A stretch of 64,000 nucleotides of DNA from Mycolicibacter terrae (GTDB taxonomy: Bacteria; Actinomycetota; Actinomycetes; Mycobacteriales; Mycobacteriaceae): NCBI RefSeq assembly GCF_010727125.1, contig NZ_AP022564.1, forward strand, positions 3,720,001 through 3,784,000. The letters are read 5' to 3'. The position numbers were made by a program, and so were the translations under genes. How positions within the stretch are numbered: the stretch's first letter is position 1; each line of letters starts with the position of its first letter. This document shows, in pieces, positions 1-8,691 of the stretch. Below the pieces are notes generated by a model, which was given only the letters and a program-made list of their open reading frames with translations, did no database searches and was not told where the DNA came from.

Positions 1-621
1 GCCCGACTCCATCGCCAGCTTGGAGTGCACACTGGCAACCACGATGTCGAGTCGCTCCAGTAACTCCGGTTCCTGATCCAGGCTGCCGTCGTCGAGGATG
101 TCGACCTCGATGCCGGTCAGGATCCGCAGCGGCGCAAACCGCTCCCGCAGCCCGTCGATCACCTCGAGTTGGTAGCGCAGCCGCTGCGGCGAGAGCCCGT
201 TGGCGATGGTCAGCCGCGGGGAATGATCGGTCAGCGCGCAGTAGTCATGCCCCAGCGCCGCCGCGGTGGTCATCATCTCCTCGATCGGCGCTGAGCCGTC
301 CGACCAGTCCGAATGCAGATGCAGGTCGCCGCGCAACGCCGCGCGCAACACCCCACCACCCAGATCCGCCGCCTCGCCGCGCAACCGCACCAGGGTTTCG
401 GGCTCAACCCCGGCCCAGGCCTGTGCGATCACCGCGGCGGTCTTCGGTCCGATACCCGGCAGGGACTGCCAGCTCTCGGCCAGGCCATGGCGGCGCCGCT
501 CGTCGTCACCCAGGGCCTCGATGACGTCGGCGGCGCGGCGATAAGCCATCACCCGGCGCGGGTCCTCGCGGGCCCGGTCCTTGTAGAACGCGATCTGGCG
601 CAGTGCCTCCACCGGATCCAT
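1..621 (-). CDS. PHP-domain protein with helix-hairpin-helix, C-terminus cut by window edge
   Basis: This leftward reading frame opens with ATG at 621 and runs 207 codons without a stop to the window edge, so the C-terminus is missing. The first part carries a helix-hairpin-helix motif (LPGIGPKTAAVIA, about residues 57-69). A PHP phosphoesterase domain follows, with metal-ligand motifs GDLHLHSDWSDG, ALTDHS, GIEVDIL and VASVHSKL. This is the same pairing of domains as the C-terminal half of bacterial PolX DNA polymerases, but no polymerase domain is visible. Family members hydrolyse phosphoesters using bound metals; the substrate here is unknown. It lies downstream of, and in the same direction as, the haem operon. 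Domain assignment is firm, biological role is not. Confidence 0.85.
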   Translation of the reverse strand, partial: MDPVEALRQIAFYKDRAREDPRRVMAYRRAADVIEALGDDERRRHGLAESWQSLPGIGPKTAAVIAQAWAGVEPETLVRLRGEAADLGGGVLRAALRGDLHLHSDWSDGSAPIEEMMTTAAALGHDYCALTDHSPRLTIANGLSPQRLRYQLEVIDGLRERFAPLRILTGIEVDILDDGSLDQEPELLERLDIVVASVHSKLAMESG

Positions 622-666
622 CAGCCCAGTCTGCCGTCGGTGACGGGGCGCCAGCGGCTGAACCGG

Positions 667-1107
667 CTACCGGGTGAAGTACTCCTGGGCGTCGGCGCGG
701 TGCAGCAGATAAGTCCCCGCGGCGATCAGCACCGAACCGACGATGCCGGTGACGGCGACGGTGACCGCGACCGCCGGGCGGGCGTCGGCGTGCGACAGGC
801 CGCTCACCGCGTACACCACCGAGGCGATCCCGCCGCCGGTCAACCCGGTGCGGGCCCAGCGGTACCCGGAGCGCATCAGCATCAGGAACGTCGCCACCAC
901 GACGACCACCACCAGTGCGGTCAGCCCCACCATCGGGTAAGTCACCGGCAGCTCGGCGATCTCCGGCGACGCCAGCAGGCCTACCACGTATCCGGTGGTC
1001 ATCAACGGCAGCGCGGCCAGCCACAGCCAGAACCCGGTGTCGACGTCCGCCGGACGGGCGGGCCGGGTCGCGGCCGGTGACTGCGACGCGATCTCCGGCC
1101 CGGTCAC
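667..1107 (-). CDS. Small integral membrane protein (Rv0513-like)
   Basis: The 146-residue product has about four hydrophobic segments, starting near residue 28 (WLWLAALPLMTTGYVVGLL) and followed by a strongly valine-rich helix, so it should sit in the inner membrane. Translation starts at GTG 1107, which overlaps the hemB stop in a GTGA junction and implies translational coupling to the haem operon. M. tuberculosis has a membrane protein, Rv0513, in the same position after hemB. No catalytic motif is visible, and a link to haem metabolism rests on position only. Confidence 0.8.
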   Translation of the reverse strand: MTGPEIASQSPAATRPARPADVDTGFWLWLAALPLMTTGYVVGLLASPEIAELPVTYPMVGLTALVVVVVVATFLMLMRSGYRWARTGLTGGGIASVVYAVSGLSHADARPAVAVTVAVTGIVGSVLIAAGTYLLHRADAQEYFTR

Positions 1108-2084
1108 TTCAGCCAGCCGGCCGCTTCGGCCGCCCAGTAGCTCAGCACGATGTCGGCCCCGGCGCGCCGGATGCCGACCAGCGACTCGAGTGCGGCCGCC
1201 CGCCCGTCGATCCAGCCGTTGGCGGCCGCCGCCGCGATCATCGCGTACTCCCCGGAGACCTGGTAGGCGGCGAGCGGAACCGGGGACACCGCGGCCGCGG
1301 CCGCGATCACGTCCAGGTAGCCCATGGCGGGCTTGACCATCACGATGTCGGCGCCCTCGGCGAGGTCGAGGGTGACCTCACGCAGTGCCTCGCGGGCGTT
1401 GCCGGGCTCCTGCTGATACGTGCGGCGGTCCCCCTCCAGACTGGACGCGACGGCCTCACGGAACGGGCCGTAGAACGCCGAAGCGAACTTCGCCGCGTAG
1501 GCCAGGATCACGGTGTCGCTGCGCCCCGCGGCGTCCAGCCCGTCACGGATAGCGGCGACCTGGCCATCCATCATGCCGCTCGGGCTCACCACGTGGGCAC
1601 CGGAATCCGCCTGTGCCACAGCAAGTTCCACGTATCGCTTCAGGGTGGTGTCGTTATCGACCCGGCCCCGTTCGTCGAGCACCCCGCAGTGGCCGTGGTC
1701 GGTGAATTCGTCCAGGCAGGTGTCGGCCATCAACACGGTGGCATCACCGAGGTCGGCGGCCAGGTCGCGCAGCGCGATGTTGAGGATCCCGTCGGGGTCG
1801 GTGCCCGCTGAACCTGCGCTGTCCTTGTCGGCCTCCGCGGGAACCCCGAACAGCATCAGCCCACCCACTCCGGCGGCCACCGCGTCGGCGGCCGCGGAGC
1901 GCAGCGAATCGCGGGTGTGCTGAACCACGCCGGGCATGGAGGCTATCGGCCTGGGCTCGTCGATGCCGTCGGCGACGAACATCGGCAGCACCAGATGCCG
2001 TGGCTCCAGCGAGGTTTGCGCCGCCAGGCGGCGCAGCGCCGGCGTGGACCGCAGCCGGCGCGGACGCTGCCGCGGAAAGGCCAT
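1104..2084 (-). CDS. hemB: Delta-aminolevulinic acid dehydratase (porphobilinogen synthase)
   Basis: This 326-residue enzyme condenses two 5-aminolevulinate molecules into porphobilinogen in the cytoplasm, the second step of tetrapyrrole synthesis. Both active-site lysine regions are visible (YAAKFAS and MVKPAMGY). The metal-binding loop reads DTCLDEFTDHGHCG. It keeps the first and third cysteines of the zinc-type loop but has Asp where zinc enzymes such as E. coli HemB have the middle Cys. The gene follows hemD after 4 bp and overlaps the next membrane-protein gene, so it is an internal cistron of the hemA-C-D-B operon. Identification is secure; the actual metal is an inference left open. 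Confidence 0.97.
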   Translation of the reverse strand: MAFPRQRPRRLRSTPALRRLAAQTSLEPRHLVLPMFVADGIDEPRPIASMPGVVQHTRDSLRSAAADAVAAGVGGLMLFGVPAEADKDSAGSAGTDPDGILNIALRDLAADLGDATVLMADTCLDEFTDHGHCGVLDERGRVDNDTTLKRYVELAVAQADSGAHVVSPSGMMDGQVAAIRDGLDAAGRSDTVILAYAAKFASAFYGPFREAVASSLEGDRRTYQQEPGNAREALREVTLDLAEGADIVMVKPAMGYLDVIAAAAAVSPVPLAAYQVSGEYAMIAAAAANGWIDGRAAALESLVGIRRAGADIVLSYWAAEAAGWLK

Positions 2085-2088
2085 GCGG

Positions 2089-3834
2089 TTAGCGCCTGCG
2101 GCTCTTCTTACGCGGCGGCGGCAAGGCGCCCTCGGCCCGCAGCCGGGCGGCGTGCTCGGCCAGCGCGTCGACCAGCGGACCCACCGCAGCCGTCTCGGGC
2201 TGCACGTCGACCCGCAGCCCGAATTCGGCTGCCGTCTCGGCCGTCTTGGGGCCGATGCAGGCCACGATGGTCCGGGCGTGCGGCTTGCCGGCGATGCCGA
2301 CCAGGTTGCGCACCGTGGAACTCGAGGTGAAGCACACCGCGTCGAACCCGCCGGTCTTGATCATCTCCCGGATGGTCGCCGGCGGCGGGGCGGCCCGCAC
2401 CGTGCGGTAGGCCGTGACGTCCTCGATCTCCCAGCCCCGCTCGCGCAGACCCTCGGCCAGCGTCTCGGTGGCGATGTCGGCGCGCGGCAGCAACACCCGG
2501 TTGACCGGATCGAAAACGTCGTCATACGGCGGGAATTCGTCGAGCAGGCCCAGCGAGGACTGCTCCCCGGAGGGCACCAGCTCAGGACTGATCCCGAACG
2601 CTCGGACCCGCTCCGCGGTGGCCTCACCGACGCAGGCGATCTTCACTCCGGAGAACGCGCGGGCGTCCAGACCGAACTCACCGAACTTCTCCCACACCGC
2701 GCGCACCGCGTTGGTCGAGGTGAACACCACCCACTGGTAGCGGCCGTCCACCAAACCCTTGACGGCCCTTTCCATCTGGGCCGGGCTCCGCGGCGGTTCC
2801 ACGGCGATGGTGGGCACCTCCACCGGCAGGGCACCGTGGGAGACCAGCCGATCGCTCATCTCCCCGGCCTGGTCCTTGGTGCGCGGCACCAGAACCGTCC
2901 AGCCGTACAGGGCACGGCTCTCCCACCAGTTCAGCTTGGACCGGTGGTTCACCGTCTTGCCGATGGTCACCACCAGCGTCCCGGCGGTGGTCTCCTGACC
3001 ATTGGGCAGGATGACCGGGTCGATACCGGCCAGCGCCGCGGGCTCGGTCAACCCGCTGAGACTGGACTCGATCGAGCGCTGCGCACAGGTGGTGCCCGAC
3101 GTGGTGACCACGCACGGGGTGGAATCCGAGAGCCCGTACTCGATCAGGGTGCGGGCCGCCTCCGGCAGGTGCGAGGTGGTGGCCTGCAGGATCAGCGGGC
3201 CCGGGGCGGCGGCCAGAGCGGCCCAATCCACCTGCGGGTCGCGGACGTCGGCCACGGTGTGCGACGAGCCGAGCGGCAGGCCGGCGTAGGTGGGCACCGC
3301 GCTGGTGGCCGGCAGGCCCGGCACGATCTCGAACGTCACGTTGGTGCGGGCAACCGCGTTGACCTCGGTGATGACGGCGTCGACCGACAGTGGGTCGCCG
3401 GCCACCAGTCGCACCACGTCGGCGCCGGACCGCGCCTCGGCGATCAGGATCTTGGCCACCTCGGCCGGTTCGCCCAGCGCCGGGCGGATGTCGGGCCCAC
3501 CCGGGACGGTCGTCGCAGCGTCATCGATGTCGGAGGCCCCGGAGGCCTCGGAGGCGTCGGAAGCGTCGGCGGCGTCGTCGGCGTCGTCGTGGGCCTTCTC
3601 CGCCTTGTCGGCCTTGGGGTCCGGCGGCACCGGCCCGGCGATCGGCGGCAGGTCGGTACCGACCAGCCCCAGCACCGCCTCGGGCACGTCGGGGTCGATG
3701 AACACCAGCGCGGCATTCGTCAGCGCCGTCCGCGCCCGCGTCGTCAGCAGACCCGGGTCGCCGGGACCCGAGCCGACGAACACGATGCGGCCCGGCTTGG
3801 GCTTCTGCCCTCGCACGCTCACTTGGCGAGCCAT
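2089..3834 (-). CDS. hemD: Fused uroporphyrinogen-III C-methyltransferase-like / uroporphyrinogen-III synthase
   Basis: The 581-residue protein matches the mycobacterial Rv0511 type. The N-terminal half is a SAM-methyltransferase (CobA/SUMT) fold with VFVGSGPGDPGLLTTRA. An Asp/Ala/Ser-rich low-complexity linker lies at about residues 78-120. The SUMT GDP motif reads GDPLSVDAVI instead of the usual GDPFxFGRG, so methylation may be weak or absent. The C-terminal half (about 300-560) is the HemD synthase that cyclises hydroxymethylbilane. The tail is basic (RKKSRRR). ATG 3834 has GGGAG 7 bases upstream; GTG 3816 is an alternative start. It lies between hemC and hemB in the same operon. Confidence 0.93.
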   Translation of the reverse strand: MARQVSVRGQKPKPGRIVFVGSGPGDPGLLTTRARTALTNAALVFIDPDVPEAVLGLVGTDLPPIAGPVPPDPKADKAEKAHDDADDAADASDASEASGASDIDDAATTVPGGPDIRPALGEPAEVAKILIAEARSGADVVRLVAGDPLSVDAVITEVNAVARTNVTFEIVPGLPATSAVPTYAGLPLGSSHTVADVRDPQVDWAALAAAPGPLILQATTSHLPEAARTLIEYGLSDSTPCVVTTSGTTCAQRSIESSLSGLTEPAALAGIDPVILPNGQETTAGTLVVTIGKTVNHRSKLNWWESRALYGWTVLVPRTKDQAGEMSDRLVSHGALPVEVPTIAVEPPRSPAQMERAVKGLVDGRYQWVVFTSTNAVRAVWEKFGEFGLDARAFSGVKIACVGEATAERVRAFGISPELVPSGEQSSLGLLDEFPPYDDVFDPVNRVLLPRADIATETLAEGLRERGWEIEDVTAYRTVRAAPPPATIREMIKTGGFDAVCFTSSSTVRNLVGIAGKPHARTIVACIGPKTAETAAEFGLRVDVQPETAAVGPLVDALAEHAARLRAEGALPPPRKKSRRR

Positions 3835-3877
3835 TCCCTACTCCCAGTCACTTCAGCCACTCCGAGCGCGGCTGTCT

Positions 3878-4813
3878 TCACCGCGCGTCCGACATCAGCT
3901 CGCGCGCACCCAACTCGAACAGTTCCCCCGCGACCGACACGCCCAGTTCCCGGGCTCGGTCCGGACTGCCGATGCCGGACGCGCGGATCACGTCGGATCC
4001 GTCCAGCGCCGCCACACAACCGCGCAGCGACAGCTCGTCGAAGACTCGGCCGTCCTCATCGATGGACTCGACCACCTCGGCGATCGCGCCCACCGGTGCG
4101 GAACAACCCGCCTCCAGTTCGGCGAGCAGGGTCCGCTCGGCGGTGACCGCACGGCGGGTGTCGGTGTCATCCAACTCCGCCAGCAACACCGCCAGTGCGG
4201 TATCGCCGGCGCGACACTCCACCGCCAGTGCACCTTGGGCCGGAGCCGGCAACATCTGCACCGGTTCCAGCGTCTCGGTGACCGCGTCGAGGCGTCCCAG
4301 TCGGGCCAAACCCGCCCGGGCTACCACGATGGCGTCGAGTTCGCCGCTGCTTACCCTGTTCAACCTGGTATCTAGGTTGCCTCGTAGGGGGCGAATTTCC
4401 AAACCGAGACCCAATGCTCTAAGCTGTGCGGCCCGCCGGGGCGACGAAGTGCCCACCACCGCCCCCGCCGGCAGCTCTCCCAGCACCAGCCCGTCGCGCG
4501 CCACCAGCGCGTCCCGGGGGTCCTCGCGGGGCGGAATCGCGGCCAGCAGGAAACGTGGATCCTCCGCCGTAGGCAGGTCCTTGTGCGAGTGCACCGCGGC
4601 ATCGACCCGGCCGTCGGCGATGGCCTCGCGCAGCGCGGCGGTGAAGACTCCCACCCCCAGGTCGGCGATCGGGCCCGACGAACGGTCCCCGACGGTGCTG
4701 ATCTTGACCAGTTCCGCGGGGTGTCCGGCCGCCACCAAGGCGTCGCGAACGGTCCCGGCCTGAGTGGTGGCCAGCAAGCTGGCCCGGGTACCGATACGGA
4801 TTACTTCACCCAA
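3878..4813 (-). CDS. hemC: Hydroxymethylbilane synthase (porphobilinogen deaminase)
   Basis: The 311-residue product polymerises four porphobilinogens into hydroxymethylbilane. It contains the opening [11 protein letters not shown], the VHSHKDLPT motif, the [11 protein letters not shown] loop and the cofactor-attachment cysteine in [11 protein letters not shown]. The first in-frame start is TTG at 4813, 5 bp after the hemA stop. An ATG or GTG equivalent is not available before the conserved IRIG, so the rare TTG start seems real. The tight spacing argues for coupling to hemA. Confidence 0.95.
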   Translation of the reverse strand: MGEVIRIGTRASLLATTQAGTVRDALVAAGHPAELVKISTVGDRSSGPIADLGVGVFTAALREAIADGRVDAAVHSHKDLPTAEDPRFLLAAIPPREDPRDALVARDGLVLGELPAGAVVGTSSPRRAAQLRALGLGLEIRPLRGNLDTRLNRVSSGELDAIVVARAGLARLGRLDAVTETLEPVQMLPAPAQGALAVECRAGDTALAVLLAELDDTDTRRAVTAERTLLAELEAGCSAPVGAIAEVVESIDEDGRVFDELSLRGCVAALDGSDVIRASGIGSPDRARELGVSVAGELFELGARELMSDAR

Positions 4814-4818
4814 AACGT

Positions 4819-6198
4819 CTACCCGGCCGACCCGGTTTCGGCGCCGACGTCCAGTCCGTTCGGCACCACTGGCAATTCACCGGCGGTCGCGACCGCGTCC
4901 ACGGCGGTCGGATCGAGCTCGAAGAGCTCGCGAAGCGCTTCGGCGTAGCTGTCACCGCCGGGCGAGCTGGCCAGCTGTTTGACCCGCACGGTGGGGGCAT
5001 GCAGCAGCTTGTCCACGACGCGGTGCACGGTGCGCGCCACCTCCTCGCGCTGCGCGGTGTCCAGATCCGGCAGCCGGTGATCCAGCCGCAGCAACTCGGC
5101 GGTGACCACGTCGGCGGCACGCTGGCGCAGCGCGGTCACGGTCGGGGTGACCTCGGCCATCCGCTGTCCGGCCAGGTAGGTGGCAACCTCGCGGGCCACG
5201 ATGCCGTGCGCGGCGTCGGTGTCGGAGCTGGCGACCTGCGCCGACGGCTCGCGCTGGATCCGTTGCATGTCGATGACGTGCACCCCGGGCAGCCCGGCGA
5301 CCGCGGCGTCGACGTCTCGCGGCATGCCCAGATCACAGATCACCAGCGGCTGGGTCGCCTCGTCGCGGTCTCCGTCGGCGAGTGCGTGGTGCACGTCGGC
5401 CAGCGACACGACCGGGCTCACCGCCCCGGTGCAGCACACCACGACGTCGGCGTCGGCCAGGGTCGCCGCCATCCGGTCCAGGGCGACGGCTTCGGCGGCG
5501 ACGCCACCGTCGCGGACCTTGCGAGCCAGGCGCTGGGCGCGCGACAGCGAGCGGTTGACCACATGAATGCGTTCCACACCGGCTCGCGCCAGGTGCGCCG
5601 CGGACAGCGCACCCATCGATCCGGCGCCGATCACCACCGCGGACCGTCCCTGTAATCCGTTGTCGCCCAGTTGTTTGTCGGCGATTCCCAGGGCCACCGA
5701 CACCACCGAGGCGCCGGCGGCGTCGATCCCGGTTTCCGAGTGCACCCGCTTGCCCACCGACAGCGCCCGCTGCGCCAGTTCGTGCAGCACCCGGCCGACG
5801 GTGTTGTTGGCCTCGGCGGAGGCGTAGGCCCGGCGCACCTGCCCCAGCACCTGCTGTTCGCCGACGACCGCCGAGTCCAGACCGCTGGCCACCGAGAACA
5901 GATGCTCGACGGCGGCCTCGCTGTAGCGGACATAGGCGTATTTGGTCAGGTCGGTCATCGACATGCCGGAGTGTTCGGAAAGCACCTGCCCGATCGCCGA
6001 CAGCCCGGCGTGGAACGCCTCGACGACGGCGTAGATCTCGACCCGGTTGCAGGTCGACAGGATCATCGCCTCGGTGACGAGCGGCGATTCCAGCACCTGC
6101 TCGACGATCTTGGCCTGATCGGATTCAGCGGTGCTGAGCTGCTCGAGTACCGAGACGGGGGCACTGCGATGCGAGACCCCGAAGAGCAGGACGCTCAC
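4819..6198 (-). CDS. hemA: Glutamyl-tRNA reductase
   Basis: This 459-residue enzyme reduces glutamyl-tRNA to glutamate-1-semialdehyde, the committed step of C5-pathway tetrapyrrole synthesis. The N-terminal catalytic domain shows [14 protein letters not shown] and the active cysteine Cys50 in ILSTCNRVE. The NADPH-binding domain follows with VVIGAGSMG, and the C-terminus is a helical dimerisation region. The frame extends upstream to 6324, but GTG 6198 with AGGTGA 7 bases before it matches the family N-terminus and is chosen. It is the first gene of the haem operon; the promoter probably lies between it and the glutaredoxin gene. Confidence 0.96.
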   Translation of the reverse strand: MSVLLFGVSHRSAPVSVLEQLSTAESDQAKIVEQVLESPLVTEAMILSTCNRVEIYAVVEAFHAGLSAIGQVLSEHSGMSMTDLTKYAYVRYSEAAVEHLFSVASGLDSAVVGEQQVLGQVRRAYASAEANNTVGRVLHELAQRALSVGKRVHSETGIDAAGASVVSVALGIADKQLGDNGLQGRSAVVIGAGSMGALSAAHLARAGVERIHVVNRSLSRAQRLARKVRDGGVAAEAVALDRMAATLADADVVVCCTGAVSPVVSLADVHHALADGDRDEATQPLVICDLGMPRDVDAAVAGLPGVHVIDMQRIQREPSAQVASSDTDAAHGIVAREVATYLAGQRMAEVTPTVTALRQRAADVVTAELLRLDHRLPDLDTAQREEVARTVHRVVDKLLHAPTVRVKQLASSPGGDSYAEALRELFELDPTAVDAVATAGELPVVPNGLDVGAETGSAG

Positions 6199-6260
6199 GG
6201 CAATATCACCTGGTCCGCTCCTTGCTGTCACCCGTGAACAAACTTCACTCCACGGTAAGG

Positions 6261-6536
6261 CTAAAGCGCTGGCCCACCAAATTCGGCGAGATCGGCGCGC
6301 AGCCTGGCCTCGTCGACCTCCCAATAGCTGTGCTCGCGCCCGTCGAGCAGTACCACCGGCAACCGGTCGCCGAATTCCGCGCGCGGGGCGCTGTCACCGG
6401 CCGCTGCGGCGGCGTCGACGTCGACTGCGTGCAGGTCGAACCCCAGCTCAGTGGCCAGCTGCGTCAGCTGGGCGTGCACCTGGACGCAGACCGGACAACC
6501 GTCGCGGGTCAGCAGCTGCACCTGATGGCGGGTCAT
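6261..6536 (-). CDS. Glutaredoxin-like thiol protein (Rv0508-like)
   Basis: The 91-residue protein has a thioredoxin fold with a redox CPVC pair at Cys14 and Cys17 ([10 protein letters not shown]) and the cis-proline segment [10 protein letters not shown]. It belongs to the glutaredoxin-like DUF836/YruB group and probably performs thiol-disulfide exchange in the cytoplasm. It sits directly upstream of hemA in the same direction, as Rv0508 does in M. tuberculosis. ATG 6536 is chosen because the family begins just before the QLLTR strand; the longer frame to 6674 overlaps a divergent gene. Confidence 0.88.
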   Translation of the reverse strand: MTRHQVQLLTRDGCPVCVQVHAQLTQLATELGFDLHAVDVDAAAAAGDSAPRAEFGDRLPVVLLDGREHSYWEVDEARLRADLAEFGGPAL

Positions 6537-6572
6537 GAGTTCAGTGTGGCGCAGGGTCGCTATGTTTTCGAT

Positions 6573-7031
6573 ATGGCCAGCGGAAGTGCGGTGTCGATCA
6601 CGAACCTGCTGTACCGCTACGCCGAGTTGATGGACGCCGGTGACCTGGAGTCGGCCGCGGCGTTGTTCACCCACGCCCGGATCAAGGCCGACGCCGAGGG
6701 CACCGCCGTCCTCGACAGCGCCGAGCTGCTGGCGCTATGGCGCGGGCTGGTCAAGATCCACCCGGACGGCACCCCGCGCACCAAACACGTCGTCACCAAC
6801 CCGATCCTCGACATCGACGAGGAGGCCGGCACCGCGACCTGCCGGTCCTACTACACCGTGCTGCAACAGAGCGACGCCGTGCCGCTGCAGGTGGTTGCCG
6901 CCGGCCGCTATCACGACGAGTTCGAGCGGGTCGACGGCGTCTGGCGGTTCAGTTTCCGGGATTATTCGATGCTGGAGCTCACCGGAGATTTGCGCGATCA
7001 CCTGCGGGTCTTCGGGGGCGGGTCCGGTTAG
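6573..7031 (+). CDS. SnoaL-like / NTF2-fold protein
   Basis: The 152-residue product has the SnoaL_4 pattern: an N-terminal helix [18 protein letters not shown], then a cone-shaped beta sheet ([41 protein letters not shown]). Such proteins are small isomerases, hydrolases or ligand binders; no specific substrate can be read. ATG 6573 is 36 bp from the divergent glutaredoxin start, so the two genes share a short promoter region. It is followed by the SerB1-like gene in the same direction. Confidence 0.8.
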   Translation: MASGSAVSITNLLYRYAELMDAGDLESAAALFTHARIKADAEGTAVLDSAELLALWRGLVKIHPDGTPRTKHVVTNPILDIDEEAGTATCRSYYTVLQQSDAVPLQVVAAGRYHDEFERVDGVWRFSFRDYSMLELTGDLRDHLRVFGGGSG

Positions 7032-7084
7032 GGTTGATGGCGGCCGGACGACCGGCCGTCAGCACGCAGCGGAAGGAGCCGGTG

Positions 7085-7990
7085 ATGGCTTTGCCCGGCC
7101 CTACCGACGGGGATTCCGCAGCGGGCGCCGATCTGGAGTCGCCGGCCGGCGGGGATTTCGCAGCGAGCGCCGAGCGGGCGCTGGCCGACGTGGGCGAGGC
7201 CGCCACGCCCGCCCCGGTCGACCTGACCGCAGCCGCGTTCTTCGACGTCGACAACACCCTGGTGCAGGGCTCCTCGATGGTGCATTTCGGGCGCGGGCTG
7301 GCCGCCCGCAACTACTTCACCTACCGCGACGTCATCGGGTTCCTCTACGCCCAGGCCAAGTTCCAGCTGACCGGCCGGGAGAACAGCGACGATGTCGCGG
7401 CCGGCCGGCGCAAGGCGCTGGCGTTCATCGAGGGGCGGCCGGTGTCCGAGCTGGTGGAGTTGGGCGAGGAGATCTACGACGAGATCATCGCCGACAAGAT
7501 CTGGCCCGGCACCCGCGAGCTGGCCCAGATGCATCTCGACGCCGGCCAGCAGGTGTGGCTGGTCACCGCCACCCCCTACGAGTTGGCCGAGACCATCGCC
7601 CGGCGGCTAGGGCTGACGGGCGCACTGGGCACCGTCGCCGAATCGATCGACGGGGTGTTCACCGGCCGGCTGGTCGGCGAGATCCTGCACGGGCCCGGCA
7701 AGGCCCACGCGGTGCGCTCGCTGGCCATTCGGGAGGGGCTGAACCTGCGGCGCTGCACCGCCTACTCCGACAGCTTCAACGACGTGCCGATGCTGTCGCT
7801 GGTCGGCACCGCGGTGGCGATCAACCCGGATGCCGCGCTGCGGGAGATGGCGCGCAAGCGCGGCTGGGAGATCCGCGACTTCCGCACCGCGCGGCGGGCG
7901 GCGCGTATCGGTGTGCCCTCGGCGCTGGCGCTGGGGGCCGTCGGCGGGGCCCTGGCTGCGGCCGTGGCGCACCGGAACGAGCGCCCGTAG
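7085..7990 (+). CDS. serB1: HAD-IB family phosphatase, SerB1-like
   Basis: The 301-residue protein is a haloacid-dehalogenase phosphatase related to phosphoserine phosphatases (Rv0505c type). Motif I is FFDVDNTLV with nucleophile Asp54 and general acid Asp56, motif II is VTATPYE, and motif IV is [11 protein letters not shown]. The first 45 residues are acidic and probably disordered. A C-terminal alanine/glycine-rich hydrophobic segment ([19 protein letters not shown]) could anchor it to the membrane. ATG 7085 is chosen because GGAAGGAG precedes it by 6 bases. The true substrate is uncertain, since HAD-IB proteins act on several phosphate monoesters including lysophospholipids. Confidence 0.85.
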   Translation: MALPGPTDGDSAAGADLESPAGGDFAASAERALADVGEAATPAPVDLTAAAFFDVDNTLVQGSSMVHFGRGLAARNYFTYRDVIGFLYAQAKFQLTGRENSDDVAAGRRKALAFIEGRPVSELVELGEEIYDEIIADKIWPGTRELAQMHLDAGQQVWLVTATPYELAETIARRLGLTGALGTVAESIDGVFTGRLVGEILHGPGKAHAVRSLAIREGLNLRRCTAYSDSFNDVPMLSLVGTAVAINPDAALREMARKRGWEIRDFRTARRAARIGVPSALALGAVGGALAAAVAHRNERP

Positions 7991-8049
7991 CCCGCACGCT
8001 GATAAGCTTCCGCCGCCGAACACCACGGCGAGCGGAGGGGTAGACCGGC

Positions 8050-8571
8050 ATGGCAGTACACACCGAGTCCCAGGGGATCATCGGCACGCACTACCGGTTT
8101 CCGGACTACTTCGAGGTCGGCCGGGAGAAGATCCGGGAGTTCGCCCGCTCGGTCAAGGATGAACACCCCGCCCACTTCGATGAGGACGCCGCCGCCGCGA
8201 CCGGGCATCCCGGCCTGATCGCGTCACTGACGTTCCTGGCGGTCGCCGGGCGCCAGGTACAGCTGGAGATCTTCGAGAAGTTCGACATCCCGATCAACAT
8301 CGCCCGGGTGCTGCACCGCGACCAGAAGTTCACCTTCCACCGGCCGATCATGGCCGGGGACAAGCTGTACTTCGACACCTACCTGGACTCGGTGATCGAG
8401 TCCCACGGCACGGTGGTCAGCGAGGTCCGCAGCGAAGTCACCGACGCCGAGGGCAAGCCGGTGGTGACCAGCGTCGTCACCATGCTCGGCGAGTCGGTCA
8501 ACCAGGACGCCGACACCGAGGCGGCGACGATCGCCGCCATCGAGGCGATGCGCAACCGCAGCAAGCAGTAG
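8050..8571 (+). CDS. (3R)-hydroxyacyl-ACP dehydratase subunit, HadA-like (Rv0504c)
   Basis: The 173-residue protein has a MaoC-N type hot-dog fold: [20 protein letters not shown] at the start, then the central helix [13 protein letters not shown] and the strand [19 protein letters not shown]. It resembles the HadA/HadC non-catalytic subunits of mycobacterial FAS-II and the UPF0336 family. No hydratase catalytic motif is seen, so it probably needs a catalytic partner that is not in this window. The 59-bp gap after the phosphatase gene suggests possible co-transcription. Confidence 0.88.
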   Translation: MAVHTESQGIIGTHYRFPDYFEVGREKIREFARSVKDEHPAHFDEDAAAATGHPGLIASLTFLAVAGRQVQLEIFEKFDIPINIARVLHRDQKFTFHRPIMAGDKLYFDTYLDSVIESHGTVVSEVRSEVTDAEGKPVVTSVVTMLGESVNQDADTEAATIAAIEAMRNRSKQ

Positions 8572-8586
8572 GCGACAATCCGTTCG

Positions 8587-8646
8587 GCGAGCGTGCGCAG
8601 TTGTACGCCCGTCAGCGGCGTGTCGTGGGCAAACACGCACGCTCGC
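8587..8646. repeat. Long inverted repeat in convergent intergenic space
   Basis: An 11-bp perfect inverted repeat (GCGAGCGTGCG at 8587-8597, CGCACGCTCGC at 8636-8646) encloses a 38-bp centre that is itself partly palindromic (GCGGCGTGTCG). It lies between the convergent dehydratase and acyltransferase genes. Similar GCGAGCGTGCG-bounded palindromes are, from memory, common between genes in mycobacteria, so this is probably one copy of a dispersed intergenic repeat that may also serve as a bidirectional terminator. Confidence 0.6.
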
Positions 8647-8689
8647 GCCGATTGGGGCTCGCGCCGATTGGGGCGCCCGCCGGTTTGGG
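8641..8689. repeat. 16-bp tandem repeat, two exact copies plus a decayed third
   Basis: The unit GCTCGCGCCGATTGGG occurs at 8641-8656 and again, identically, at 8657-8672. A degenerate copy follows to 8689. It touches the right arm of the inverted repeat and ends just before the acyltransferase stop codon. Confidence 0.75.
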
Positions 8690-8691
8690 CG

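Noticed and set aside
3510-3610. Tandem repeat or CRISPR-like array in hemD
   Set aside because: It is in-frame low-complexity coding sequence with a codon-sized period and no spacers.
1936-4146. 736-codon plus-strand frame opposite hemD
   Set aside because: No recognisable domain; antisense to conserved haem genes.
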